This document shows positions 10,114 through 18,969 of a stretch of 64,000 nt of DNA, piece after piece. The stretch is from an uncultured Microbacterium sp. (GTDB lineage: Bacteria; Actinomycetota; Actinomycetes; Actinomycetales; Microbacteriaceae), in contig NZ_CALTTX010000004.1 in the NCBI RefSeq assembly GCF_943912325.1, forward strand, positions 24,627-88,626, read 5' to 3'. The translations under genes were made by a program, and so were the position numbers. Position 1 is the first letter of the stretch. Each line of letters begins with the position of its first letter. The notes beneath the pieces are model-generated. The model was not told the origin of the DNA. It did no database searches and worked only from the letters and a program-made list of their open reading frames with translations.

Positions 10114-11520
10114 GTGAGCACGTCCGATCCGCGCGGCGCTCCGCCGGGGGAGCGTTCGACACGCCGTCCCGTCGACGGCGCCACGACGGGCGGTGGCCCG
10201 CACACCACGACGGGCGGGCTGACGACGACGTCGGCACGGACGACCTCGACCGCGAGCCGCACGACGCTCGCGGCCGACCACACGGTCGCCCCCTCGACGA
10301 GGCTCGAAGTGATCCGCGAGCGCGCGGGTGGCGTCCTCGCTCGCGTGAGCGCGGTCGTCACGGCGGTCGTCGAGGTCGTGCGTCCCCTGGCCTGGATCAC
10401 GATCGCGGGGGCGGTCGTGCTCGGGATCCTCGGGGCCATGCTCGGTTGGTGGGAACTCTCGATCGCCGCGATCGTCGCGGCGGTGCTCGTCGTGCTCTGC
10501 GCCGCGTTCCTCGCGGGCCGCACGAACTATGACGTACGCCTTGATTTGACGCGCACCCACGTCGTCGTGGGCGAGCGCGCGGTCGGAAGCCTCGTGCTGC
10601 GAAACACGACGGGGCGGGGGCTCTTGCCATCGCGCGTCGTGCTGCCGGTCGGCAGTGGGCGCGGGGTTTTCGACGTGCCGCGGATCGCGCCCGACGGCGA
10701 GTGGGAAGAGCTCTTCTCGATCCCGACGCGCGTGCGCGGGGTGCTGCCGGTTGGACCGGTGAGCGTGCTGCGCGGCGATCCGCTCGGGCTCTTCGAGCGC
10801 GTGCGCGATCGGCAAGACGTCGTCGATCTCTACGTGCACCCGCGCACGACCGCGCTCGAGGGCCTCTCGTTCGGCCGCACACGCGACCTCGAGGGTCTGC
10901 CGACCGCCGATCTCTCGCGCGACGACGTCTCGTTCCACGCGCTTCGCGAGTACCAACCCGGCGATGACCTGCGGCACGTGCACTGGCGCTCGAGCGCGCG
11001 CACGGGCCAGCTGATGATGCGGCAGTACGAAGAGACGCGGCGCTCGCATTTCGTCATCGGGCTTTCGACGCACCCGGGCGAATATGCGGATGCCGCGGAG
11101 TTCGAGCTCGCGATCTCTGCCGCCGGCTCGGTGGGGCTCCGGGCGCTGAAGGACTCGGTGCAGCTCGATGCGCGCAGCCAGCACGGGGAACTGCGCGCCC
11201 GCGGAGCATCCGGATTTCTCGATTCGCTTTCGGCCGTGACGCACTCGCGCCCGCGGGATGGCAGCGTCGTTGCTCTCGCCGGCACGCTCGCGGCACACTC
11301 GACGGGATCGAGCATCGTCGTGCTCGCGACCGGTTCGGCGGTCGAAGCCGCCGACCTACAGCTCGCGTGCTCCCGCCTGCCCGCCGACGTGCGGGTGCTC
11401 GCGATCGTCGCCGACCTCGAGGCCGAGGCCGCGCGGCGGCAGCGCATCGGCTCGGCCGACGTCATCACGATCGGCGCGCTCGATCACCTCGCCCCCGCGC
11501 TCCGACGGGTGCTCTCGTGA
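10114..11520 (+). CDS. DUF58 domain-containing membrane protein
   Basis: A 468-residue protein starting at GTG. The first ~75 residues are low-complexity and rich in Thr and Gly. Two membrane helices follow at about 88-135, then a soluble region with the DUF58 signature: LSRDDVSFHALREYQPGDDLRHVHWRSSAR, here quoted as YQPGDDLRHVHWRSSARTG, and QYEETRR. DUF58 proteins are regular partners of MoxR ATPases, and their biochemical role is not established. The gene overlaps the next by 4 bp (GTGA), indicating translational coupling. It is the DUF58 member of the PFNA-like cluster. Confidence 0.92.
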   Translation: MSTSDPRGAPPGERSTRRPVDGATTGGGPHTTTGGLTTTSARTTSTASRTTLAADHTVAPSTRLEVIRERAGGVLARVSAVVTAVVEVVRPLAWITIAGAVVLGILGAMLGWWELSIAAIVAAVLVVLCAAFLAGRTNYDVRLDLTRTHVVVGERAVGSLVLRNTTGRGLLPSRVVLPVGSGRGVFDVPRIAPDGEWEELFSIPTRVRGVLPVGPVSVLRGDPLGLFERVRDRQDVVDLYVHPRTTALEGLSFGRTRDLEGLPTADLSRDDVSFHALREYQPGDDLRHVHWRSSARTGQLMMRQYEETRRSHFVIGLSTHPGEYADAAEFELAISAAGSVGLRALKDSVQLDARSQHGELRARGASGFLDSLSAVTHSRPRDGSVVALAGTLAAHSTGSSIVVLATGSAVEAADLQLACSRLPADVRVLAIVADLEAEAARRQRIGSADVITIGALDHLAPALRRVLS

Positions 11521-14474
11521 GCGCGCGCATGCGGCGCCCGCAGCCGCCGATCCGCCGCGTCGTGATCGATCTCGCAGCGCTCGTGCTGCTGCTCGGCGTG
11601 CCGGTCGTCGGCTTCACGCCGAGCTTCGAGGGACCGGGGTATCTCGTCGCGGGGTTCGGAGGCATCGCGCTCGGCCTCGCGATCGCGTGGAGCGGGCTGC
11701 GGTTCCGCCTCGGCGCCCTCGAGATCATCGCCGCGACGGTCGCTGCGTACTTCGTCTTCGGCGGCGTGCTCGCGTTGCCGCACACCGCGATCGGCGGGTT
11801 CATCCCCACGCTCGACACGCTGACGCAGCTCGCGCTCGGCACGGTGCAGGCGTGGAAGAAGCTCGTCACGACCGTCGCTCCCGTCGCGTCGAGCGACGGG
11901 CACCTCATCGTCCCCTTCCTGCTCGCGCTGGTTGCCGCTGTCATCGCGGGGACGCTCGCGCTGCGGGGGCGCCGCCCCGCGTGGGCGCTCGTGCCCGCCG
12001 TCGCGTTCCTCGCCATCGAGATCGCCCTCGGTCTCGCGCAACCCGCGCTTCCGGTCGTGCAGGGCGTCGTCTTCGCGGTCGTCGCGATCGTGTGGCTCGC
12101 GGTGCGCGAGAGCGTGGACCGGAAGGATGCCGCGGTGTCGCTCGGCGAGCGTCCCGACCGCTCGGTGTTGAAGGCGTTGCGGTTGCGCCGCGCGATCACC
12201 GCGGCCGTCGTCATCGCGCTCGCGGTCGGCGCGGGCGCCGCGACGGGAGCGCTCGCGTCTCCGCCGAGCACCCGCTACGTGTTGCGCGACGTCGTTGTGC
12301 CGCCGTTCGACGTGCGGGCGTATCCCAGCCCGCTGCAGTCGTTCCGCGGGTACGTGCGCGATGACGCATCCACGACTCTCTTCACCGTTTCGGGTCTGCC
12401 GAAAGACGCGCGCGTGCGCCTCGCGACGATGGATGCCTACACGGGCGTCGTCTACAACGTCGCCGACGAGGGAGCGGGCTCGTCGAGCGCGTTCACGCCG
12501 ATGCGCGCGAACATGTCGCCGCAGGTGTCGGGCGATCAGGCGTCGCTGCGGTTCGAGATCGGCGAGCTGACGGGCGTGTGGGTGCCCGAGGCCGGGGCCG
12601 CGCGTGAGTTCACGTTCGACGGTCCGCGCGCCGATGACCTGCGCCGCGCCGCGCACTACAACGATGCGACGGGCACGGCCGTCGTCACGGCGGGGCTCGC
12701 TCCGGGCGATTCCTACACCGAACAAGCGGTCTTCGCGCCGATTCCGAGCGACGAGCAGCTCGACGGGGTGGCGTTCGCCCCGCTTGCGCTGCCCAAGGTC
12801 GATGGCGCGCCCGAAGCGATCGCCGATCTCGCCGCCGACGCGACGGGAGAGGCGACGACGCCGATCCAGCAGGTGCGGGCGCTCGAGAGCTGGTTGCACA
12901 CGCAGGGCTTCTTCTCGAACGGCCTTGAGGGTCAGGTGCTCTCACCGTCCGGCCACGGCGCGGCGCGCATCGCGGCGCTCATCGGCGGCAAGCAGATGAT
13001 CGGCGATGACGAGCAGTACGCCGTCGCGATGGCGCTCGCGGCGCGGAGCCTCGGGATTCCGGCGCGGGTCGTGATGGGTTGGCACGCCGATGACAAGGAC
13101 GATGCGACGGATGCCGGGGGTCCGGGTGGCGTCTTGACCGCGACCGGCACCAACCTGCACGCGTGGGTCGAAGTCGCGTTCACGGGCTACGGCTGGGTGC
13201 CGTTCGACCCGACCCCGCCGAAGGATCAGGTGCCGACCGATCAGACGACGAAGCCCAAGGCCAACCCGCGGCCGCAAGTCTTGCAGCCGCCGCCCCCGCC
13301 GCAGGAACCCGCCGATGTGCCGCCGACCGTCGCCGACGCGCGCAACGCCGATGATGACGACGCGAGCATCTTCGCGTGGCTCGGACCCGTGCTCGCGGTC
13401 ACGGGATTGAGTGTGCTCGTGCTGGCTCTCATCGCGGCGCCGTTCGTTGCGATCGCGATCGTCAAGGGGCGTCGACGGTCGCGGCGGCTCGCGGCCGAGC
13501 GTGCTGCCGACCGACTGAGCGGCGGGTGGGACGAGCTCGTCGATCACGCCCTCGATTTGCGCGTGCCCGTCGCCGTCGGTGCGACGCGCACCGAGAGTGC
13601 GCGTGCGTTGAGCGCGGCGTTCGACCCCGACCGGGTCGCGGGCATCGCGGAGCGGGCAGACGCCGGGGTGTTCGGCCCCGGCGACCCGAGCGACGCCGAC
13701 ATCGCGGCGTTCTGGGGCGAGGTCGACGCGATCGTCGGCGCCCGCCACGGCGAGCTTTCGCGGTGGCGTCGGGCGCGGGCCCGGTTCAGCGTGCGTTCGC
13801 TGCTGCCCGAACGCGTGCGGGCGCGGCTCGCGGCACTGCGCCGGGCGCGCGAAGATCGCGCCGCGGAGCGGGCGGCGGCTCTCGTCGAGCATCCATCGCG
13901 TCCTTTCGATTCCGACCTCGACGACACGACCGCCTCGGCCCCGGTCGCGCCGGGGGCGGGGATTCCCGTGATCTCGGGCAACGGGGCGGCAGGACTGCCC
14001 GACGAGCGGGCGGTTCTGGGGGCCGTCGCCGATTCGCGGCGGGCGAACCCGGGTGCTCCGACCGGTGCGCGTCGCGGGCGGCGGGCGGGGGCGGCCGTAC
14101 CCCTGCTGGTATGGGACGACGGGGCGTGGACGGCGATCGAGGGGCGCGTGCTGTTCGGGCGCAATCCGCGCGCCGAGGAGGGCGCGACGGCCGTGCGCGT
14201 CGCCGACGCGACGCTGTCGATATCGAAGACGCACTTCGCCGTCGAAGTCGGTGAGCGCGGCGTGGATCTCGTCGACCGCGGCTCGACCAACGGCGTGCTC
14301 GTCCACCGCGGCGGGGGCGTCATCGAAGCGGTGTCGGGCGAACCGCTCGCGCTCGTGCCGGGCGACGTGCTCGTGCTCGGCGACCGGCGGGCGCGGATCG
14401 ACCTCATCGAGCTCGATGACCTGCGCGCCGCGAGCGAGCGGCGAACCGCGACCGAGACAGAGGGTGGCTCATGA
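11517..14474 (+). CDS. transglutaminase-like membrane protein fused to an FHA domain; catalytic Cys replaced by Asp
   Basis: The GTG at 11517 overlaps the preceding stop (GTGA), giving 985 residues. Seven membrane helices occupy about residues 15-260, followed by an extracytoplasmic transglutaminase-like domain (about 360-580), an eighth helix near 620-650 and a cytoplasmic tail ending in a forkhead-associated domain at about 865-970 (VLFGRNP, SISKTH, GSTNG). The transglutaminase core keeps the His (NLHAWVEV) and Asp (GWVPFDPTP) of the catalytic triad. Where family enzymes have Cys in a GxCEQF-type motif, this protein reads GDDEQYA, with Asp at residue 498 (codon 13008-13010). It is therefore probably not a thiol enzyme. 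The FHA tail may bind a phosphothreonine made by the kinase at the end of the operon. Confidence 0.88.
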   Translation: MSARMRRPQPPIRRVVIDLAALVLLLGVPVVGFTPSFEGPGYLVAGFGGIALGLAIAWSGLRFRLGALEIIAATVAAYFVFGGVLALPHTAIGGFIPTLDTLTQLALGTVQAWKKLVTTVAPVASSDGHLIVPFLLALVAAVIAGTLALRGRRPAWALVPAVAFLAIEIALGLAQPALPVVQGVVFAVVAIVWLAVRESVDRKDAAVSLGERPDRSVLKALRLRRAITAAVVIALAVGAGAATGALASPPSTRYVLRDVVVPPFDVRAYPSPLQSFRGYVRDDASTTLFTVSGLPKDARVRLATMDAYTGVVYNVADEGAGSSSAFTPMRANMSPQVSGDQASLRFEIGELTGVWVPEAGAAREFTFDGPRADDLRRAAHYNDATGTAVVTAGLAPGDSYTEQAVFAPIPSDEQLDGVAFAPLALPKVDGAPEAIADLAADATGEATTPIQQVRALESWLHTQGFFSNGLEGQVLSPSGHGAARIAALIGGKQMIGDDEQYAVAMALAARSLGIPARVVMGWHADDKDDATDAGGPGGVLTATGTNLHAWVEVAFTGYGWVPFDPTPPKDQVPTDQTTKPKANPRPQVLQPPPPPQEPADVPPTVADARNADDDDASIFAWLGPVLAVTGLSVLVLALIAAPFVAIAIVKGRRRSRRLAAERAADRLSGGWDELVDHALDLRVPVAVGATRTESARALSAAFDPDRVAGIAERADAGVFGPGDPSDADIAAFWGEVDAIVGARHGELSRWRRARARFSVRSLLPERVRARLAALRRAREDRAAERAAALVEHPSRPFDSDLDDTTASAPVAPGAGIPVISGNGAAGLPDERAVLGAVADSRRANPGAPTGARRGRRAGAAVPLLVWDDGAWTAIEGRVLFGRNPRAEEGATAVRVADATLSISKTHFAVEVGERGVDLVDRGSTNGVLVHRGGGVIEAVSGEPLALVPGDVLVLGDRRARIDLIELDDLRAASERRTATETEGGS

Positions 14475-15304
14475 CGACCGCGCCCATCACGACCGCCTAC
14501 GGAGCGGTCACGCACGTGGGCCTGCGGCGCACGGTCAACGAAGACAGTCATCTCGCGGCGGGGCCGCTCTTTCTCGTTGCCGACGGGATGGGCGGTCACG
14601 ACGCGGGCGACCTCGCAAGCCTCGCCGTCGTGACCGAGTTCACCCCGCTGACGACGCACGAGAGCCTCGCACCGGCGCTGCTCGACGAGGTCCTCGGGCG
14701 GGCGCGTGAACGGGTGCGCGAGCTGCCGACCGCGCATGGCAACGCGGGCACGACGGTCGCTGCCGTCGCCGTCTCACACCTGTCGGGCGCTGCGCATTGG
14801 CTCACGATGAACGTGGGCGATTCGCGCATCTATCGGCTGCGCGACGGTGAGCTCGAACAGCTCTCGACCGACCACTCCGAGGTGCAAGAGCTGATCGACG
14901 CGGGGCTGCTCGATCGCGAAGAAGCGGCGAGTGATCGGCGACGCAATGTCATCACGCGGGCGATCGGCGCCGGCAGCGACGGCGTACCCGACTTTCGCCT
15001 GCTGCCCGCCGCGGTGGGGGATCGGCTGCTCGTGTGCTCTGACGGCCTTCACGGCGAGGTCTCGAACTCCGCAATCGCGGCGATCCTGCGCGAGCAGCCC
15101 GACCCGCGCGAAGCGGCAACGCGCCTCGTGCACGAAGCCCTGCTGCACGGGGGCCGTGACAACATCACCGTCATCGTCGTCGATGCGCTCGCGATCGCCG
15201 ATCCGAGCGAGATCGATCAGGCCGGTGCAAGCGATGACAGCGACGAATTCGGCGACCTCGACGACACGCGCCCGACACGCGTGCCGGGCGCAGTGAGAGG
15301 CTGA
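14471..15304 (+). CDS. PP2C-family Ser/Thr protein phosphatase
   Basis: A 277-residue PPM/PP2C phosphatase with the usual metal-binding motifs: VNEDSH near the N-terminus, VADGMGGHDAGDLAS, MNVGDSRIYRLRDGEL, LLVCSDGLHGEV and GGRDNITVIVVD. These carry the aspartates that bind two Mn/Mg ions. It should remove phosphate from targets of the Ser/Thr kinase encoded two genes downstream, such as the FHA proteins, the kinase itself or the transglutaminase-like protein. The ATG overlaps the upstream stop (ATGA), so translation is coupled. A ~40-residue acidic tail follows the catalytic domain. Confidence 0.95.
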   Translation: MTTAPITTAYGAVTHVGLRRTVNEDSHLAAGPLFLVADGMGGHDAGDLASLAVVTEFTPLTTHESLAPALLDEVLGRARERVRELPTAHGNAGTTVAAVAVSHLSGAAHWLTMNVGDSRIYRLRDGELEQLSTDHSEVQELIDAGLLDREEAASDRRRNVITRAIGAGSDGVPDFRLLPAAVGDRLLVCSDGLHGEVSNSAIAAILREQPDPREAATRLVHEALLHGGRDNITVIVVDALAIADPSEIDQAGASDDSDEFGDLDDTRPTRVPGAVRG

Positions 15305-15308
15305 GACC

Positions 15309-16589
15309 ATGCACGATGTTCGCTACGCACCCGCGGGCGCCGGCTGGTGGATCGTCAGCGGCGACCTCGGCGTCGTCGCGCTCGCGCCCGACGCCGGCGC
15401 TGCGGCCGCGCTCGCGATCCATGCGGGACTGCGGGCGGATGCGGGACGCGCCGGCATCGCCGTCGTGCTCGAGGCGCTGACGGGTGCCTTCGGCACCTCG
15501 GTGACGGCGATTCCGGCGTTCGTCGCGCTCATGGCCGAGGGCTCGGGTGTTCGCGTCACGGTGCGTGGGGACGCCCGCGTGGTGGCCGCGGGCGCGCCGA
15601 TCTCCGACATCTCGGCACCCCGCGTGTCGACGTGGCGCGAAGAGCTGCTGCCCGAGTGGTCATCGCTCACGGTCGAGCTCGATCCCACAGTCGGCGGGGA
15701 TGGTGGCGACGTGGATGCCTCGGGGCTGCCGCTCTTCGACGGTGTCGCTCGGGGCGCGCGCGTTCTCGTCGGCGCGGCCGAGCCCGTCGTTGCGGGTGCG
15801 CCCGCGACTGCCGCTCCCTCGCCCGCTCCGGCGGTGGCCGTGCCCGACTCCGCGCCGGCGGCCGCACCCGCGGATGCCGTGACCGTGGCGCCCGCTCCGC
15901 CCGGTCCGCCGCCCGCGCCCGTCGCAGCGCCCGCTTCACCCAGCCCACCGCCCGCGCCCGTCGCCCCGCCCGCGGACGACCCGGTGCTCGGCGACACCGT
16001 CGCGTCGTCGCGGATTCCCGAGCGCGCGGGGTTCTCTCTCGTCGAACCCGACAGTGCGACCACCCTCATCCCCGACACCGTCGCAACCGCGCCGCGGGCC
16101 ACTGTCGAAGCGCCCGAGCCGCCTGCCGCAGGCGCCGACGGCGATCATGACGGCGAGACGCTCTCGATCGAGCAAGCCCGCGCCCTGCGCGCGGCGCGCG
16201 AGCACGAGGCATCCGTCCAAGAAGCACCTCCCGCCCCGCCGCGTCGCACGGCGCCCCATGTGCGCTTGGGCGACGGGCGCGTCGTGGAGCTCGACCGTGC
16301 CATCGTCGTCGGGCGTAGACCCGCGGCCGCGGCGGCGCCCGCCGATCGCGACCCGCACCTCGTGCAGGTCGAGAGCGTCGAGCAGAACATCTCGCGCAGC
16401 CACGTCGTCGTGCGCGCCGAGGGCGAGGCGATCGTCGCGACCGATCTGCGCACGCCCAACGGCACCGTGCTGCGCCGCGCGGGACTCGCGCCCGTGCACC
16501 TGACCGCCGCCGAGCCGACCGTCGTCGTCGCGGGCGATGTGCTCGACCTCGGCGACGGCGTGACACTCACGATCGAAGAGGGCGCATGA
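15309..16589 (+). CDS. FHA-domain protein with Pro/Ala-rich linker
   Basis: A 426-residue cytoplasmic protein. Residues 1-150 form a small unassigned domain that starts MHDVRYAPAGAGWW. Residues ~155-235 are a long Pro/Ala-rich linker. The C-terminal ~100 residues form an FHA phosphothreonine-binding domain, with IVVGRRP, the conserved NISRSHVVV and TPNGT. Its position between the phosphatase and the kinase, with an ATGA overlap to the kinase start, suggests it scaffolds phosphorylated partners. GAGAGG upstream is a good ribosome-binding site. Confidence 0.88.
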   Translation: MHDVRYAPAGAGWWIVSGDLGVVALAPDAGAAAALAIHAGLRADAGRAGIAVVLEALTGAFGTSVTAIPAFVALMAEGSGVRVTVRGDARVVAAGAPISDISAPRVSTWREELLPEWSSLTVELDPTVGGDGGDVDASGLPLFDGVARGARVLVGAAEPVVAGAPATAAPSPAPAVAVPDSAPAAAPADAVTVAPAPPGPPPAPVAAPASPSPPPAPVAPPADDPVLGDTVASSRIPERAGFSLVEPDSATTLIPDTVATAPRATVEAPEPPAAGADGDHDGETLSIEQARALRAAREHEASVQEAPPAPPRRTAPHVRLGDGRVVELDRAIVVGRRPAAAAAPADRDPHLVQVESVEQNISRSHVVVRAEGEAIVATDLRTPNGTVLRRAGLAPVHLTAAEPTVVVAGDVLDLGDGVTLTIEEGA

Positions 16590-18238
16590 GTCCCCGTCGC
16601 GCGCCCGCGCCGCCGCCAACGCTGCCGGGTTTTACTTACGTCGATCACTTGGGGTCGGGTGGCTTCGCCGACGTCTACCTCTTCGAGCAAGAGCTGCCGC
16701 GTCGCCGCGTCGCCGTCAAGGTGCTGCTGCCCGAGCGCATGCAGGGCAGCACCGAGGGGTTCATCGCCGAGGCCAACACGATGGCCCTGCTATCGACGCA
16801 TCCCGCGATCGTCACGATCTACCAGGCAGGCACCTCGGTCGATAATCGTCCGTACCTCGTCATGGAGTACTGCCCCAAGCCGAACCTGCAGGTGCGTTAC
16901 CGCGAAGCGCCGTTCTCGGTGGCCGAGGCGCTGCGGGTCGGCATCCAGGTAGGCGCCGCCGTCGAGACGGCCCACCGCGTCGGCATCCTGCATCGCGACA
17001 TCAAACCCGCCAATATTCTCGTCACGGAATACAACCGTCCCGCCCTGACGGACTTCGGGATCGCCACGATGGGCGAAGCCGATGACGGCGCGACCGGAAT
17101 GTCGATTCCGTGGTCGCCGCCCGAAGTGCTGATCGATGAGACGCAGGGCGGTCCCTCCGCCGACGTCTATGCGCTCGGCGCGACGGTGTACTCGCTGCTC
17201 GCGGGTCGGTCTCCCTTCGAGATCCCCGGCGGTGCCAACACGAGCGCCGCGATGATTCCGCGCATCGAGCGCTCGCCGTTGCCACCGCTCGAGAGAGCCG
17301 ACGTTCCGCCGTCGCTGACGCATGTGTTCGAGCGGGCGATGGCGAAGCATCCGCGCGACCGCTACGACTCGGCGCTCGCCTTTGCGCGTGCGCTGCAAAA
17401 GGTGCAGATCGAGCTGTCGCAATCGGTCACGCCGATCGACCTGCTCGATGACCCGGGTGCGCTCGTCGTCGAGCCCGATCGCTCGGACGACGATGGCACG
17501 CGCGTGCGCGGGATAGTCAGCATTGCGCCGGATGCTTCGGCTCACGCCGACGCCGCAGCCTGGGGGCCACCGGCCGCAGGCTCGACGCCGCCCGCGGCGC
17601 CCACGTACGCGGCACCCGCCCCCGAACTGCCCGACGATGACCGCACCCGCGCGCGGGTCGTGAGCGTCGACCCGACCGGTGATCCCGGAGCACGTGCGTC
17701 CGCACTCGCCCAGCCGCTCCCCGGTGACGAGCGCACGGTCGCGCGCCCCCGCACCGTCGCGCCGACCGCCCCGGCGGCGCCCGAATCGCCCGAGCCGCCC
17801 CGCAACCGTGCGGGCCTGTGGGTCGTACTCGGAGCCATCGCCGTGGTCGTCGTCGCAGCGGCGATCGCGATTCCTGTTCTGATCGGTGCGCTCGGCGGCG
17901 GTCAGAGTCCCGCGCCCGACCCCGAGCCGAGCGGCGCTTCGTACGCTCCGCAGAACCCCATCGACGACGTCGTGCCACAGGTCACGGGTCTTGCGGGCAC
18001 GACCGACCCCGCCGATCCGGCGCGCGTGCTCTTCACATGGCAGAACCCCGACCCGCGCGCGGGCGATGCGTACCTGTGGGGCGTGCAGACCGCGGGCGCT
18101 GAAGCCTCGCTCGCACCCGTCGAGACGGCGAAGGTGTCCGTGCCCGCCGACCCCTCGGGCCGCACGTGCATCGAGGTGTACCTCAAGCGCGCGAACGGCA
18201 CGGCATCATCGACACCGGCAACGGCCTGCGCCGGCTGA
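16586..18238 (+). CDS. transmembrane Ser/Thr protein kinase (PknB-like/Pkb2-like)
   Basis: A 550-residue Hanks-type kinase. Seen in order: glycine loop LGSGGFADVYLFE, catalytic lysine in VAVKVLL, catalytic loop LHRDIKPANIL, magnesium loop TDFGIATM, and SPPE in place of the usual APE. A Pro-rich juxtamembrane stretch follows, then one membrane helix (about 412-435) and a ~110-residue extracytoplasmic tail with two cysteines. The tail has no PASTA repeats; it looks like a small beta-rich sensor domain. It is the kinase of the PFNA-like cluster and closes the operon. Likely substrates are the two FHA proteins' partners and the kinase's own juxtamembrane region. Confidence 0.93.
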   Translation: MSPRRAPAPPPTLPGFTYVDHLGSGGFADVYLFEQELPRRRVAVKVLLPERMQGSTEGFIAEANTMALLSTHPAIVTIYQAGTSVDNRPYLVMEYCPKPNLQVRYREAPFSVAEALRVGIQVGAAVETAHRVGILHRDIKPANILVTEYNRPALTDFGIATMGEADDGATGMSIPWSPPEVLIDETQGGPSADVYALGATVYSLLAGRSPFEIPGGANTSAAMIPRIERSPLPPLERADVPPSLTHVFERAMAKHPRDRYDSALAFARALQKVQIELSQSVTPIDLLDDPGALVVEPDRSDDDGTRVRGIVSIAPDASAHADAAAWGPPAAGSTPPAAPTYAAPAPELPDDDRTRARVVSVDPTGDPGARASALAQPLPGDERTVARPRTVAPTAPAAPESPEPPRNRAGLWVVLGAIAVVVVAAAIAIPVLIGALGGGQSPAPDPEPSGASYAPQNPIDDVVPQVTGLAGTTDPADPARVLFTWQNPDPRAGDAYLWGVQTAGAEASLAPVETAKVSVPADPSGRTCIEVYLKRANGTASSTPATACAG

Positions 18239-18265
18239 GCGCGCGGGACCCGACCCGTTCGCGCC

Positions 18266-18763
18266 TCAAACCCGCGCGTCGGCCAAGTGGTGCCGGCCGT
18301 GGCTCAGCACCTTGACGACGATTCCGCGCCGCTGCAGACCGGCGACGGCGGCGGCCTCTTCGGCCGGGTTGCGGCCGAGCGCATGCACGTTCGCCACGAC
18401 GAGAACGTCACCGCGGTGGAGTGTCGCGAACAGTCGCTCGAGGCGTTCCGACCACTGCTCGAGCGGTTCGGGGGCGGGGTGACGGAACCCGTCGATCGTG
18501 ACCCCGAACCGCGTCAGCTCGTCGCGCTGCTCGACGACGCTCGGCATGCCGGGTCGATTGACGACGAGACCCACGAGCCGCGACCCCGCGGGCCGAGCCT
18601 GCCAGAACGAGCGGCCCTCCTGCAGCTCCGAGAAGCACTTCGGGCACTCGACCGCAACGTGCGGCAGGTCGATCGGGCTCGTCTCGGCCGAGATCTCGGC
18701 CGCTCCCGGGTGCGTGTGCCCGCGCGTCGTCGCCGCACCATCCGTCATGGCGTCCTCGGTCAT
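18266..18763 (-). CDS. serine-resolvase-like protein lacking the catalytic serine motif
   Basis: A 165-residue protein. The C-terminal ~85 residues look like the N-terminal domain of serine recombinases: EQRDEL, then DVLVVANVHALGRNPAEEA and LQRRGIVVKVL, matching the LDRLGR...L..RGI pattern. The catalytic YxRVS segment is replaced by VVNRPGMPS, and no DNA-binding HTH follows, so recombination is unlikely. The N-terminal ~75 residues hold a CxxC pair (ECPKCF) that might bind zinc. An internal ATG five codons in is an alternative start. The gene is convergent with the kinase operon. A regulatory or DNA-binding role is possible but unknown. Confidence 0.6.
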   Translation of the reverse strand: MTEDAMTDGAATTRGHTHPGAAEISAETSPIDLPHVAVECPKCFSELQEGRSFWQARPAGSRLVGLVVNRPGMPSVVEQRDELTRFGVTIDGFRHPAPEPLEQWSERLERLFATLHRGDVLVVANVHALGRNPAEEAAAVAGLQRRGIVVKVLSHGRHHLADARV

Positions 18764-18969
18764 GGCACCCGCTCCTTCGCCGTCGTGCGTCCATTGTCGC
18801 CGATCCGCGGGGCGCTGCGCGCCACTTCCGTAGCCGCTCGCGCCGAGTCGTGTGCCGAGATTCGGGGATGCGACGAGATTCGGCGCGCTCGGCCATCGGC
18901 ATCCGATTCTCGTCTCATCTCCGAACCTCGTAATAGGCGAGCTCGGACCAACCGCTCGTGCCGCGGGCG

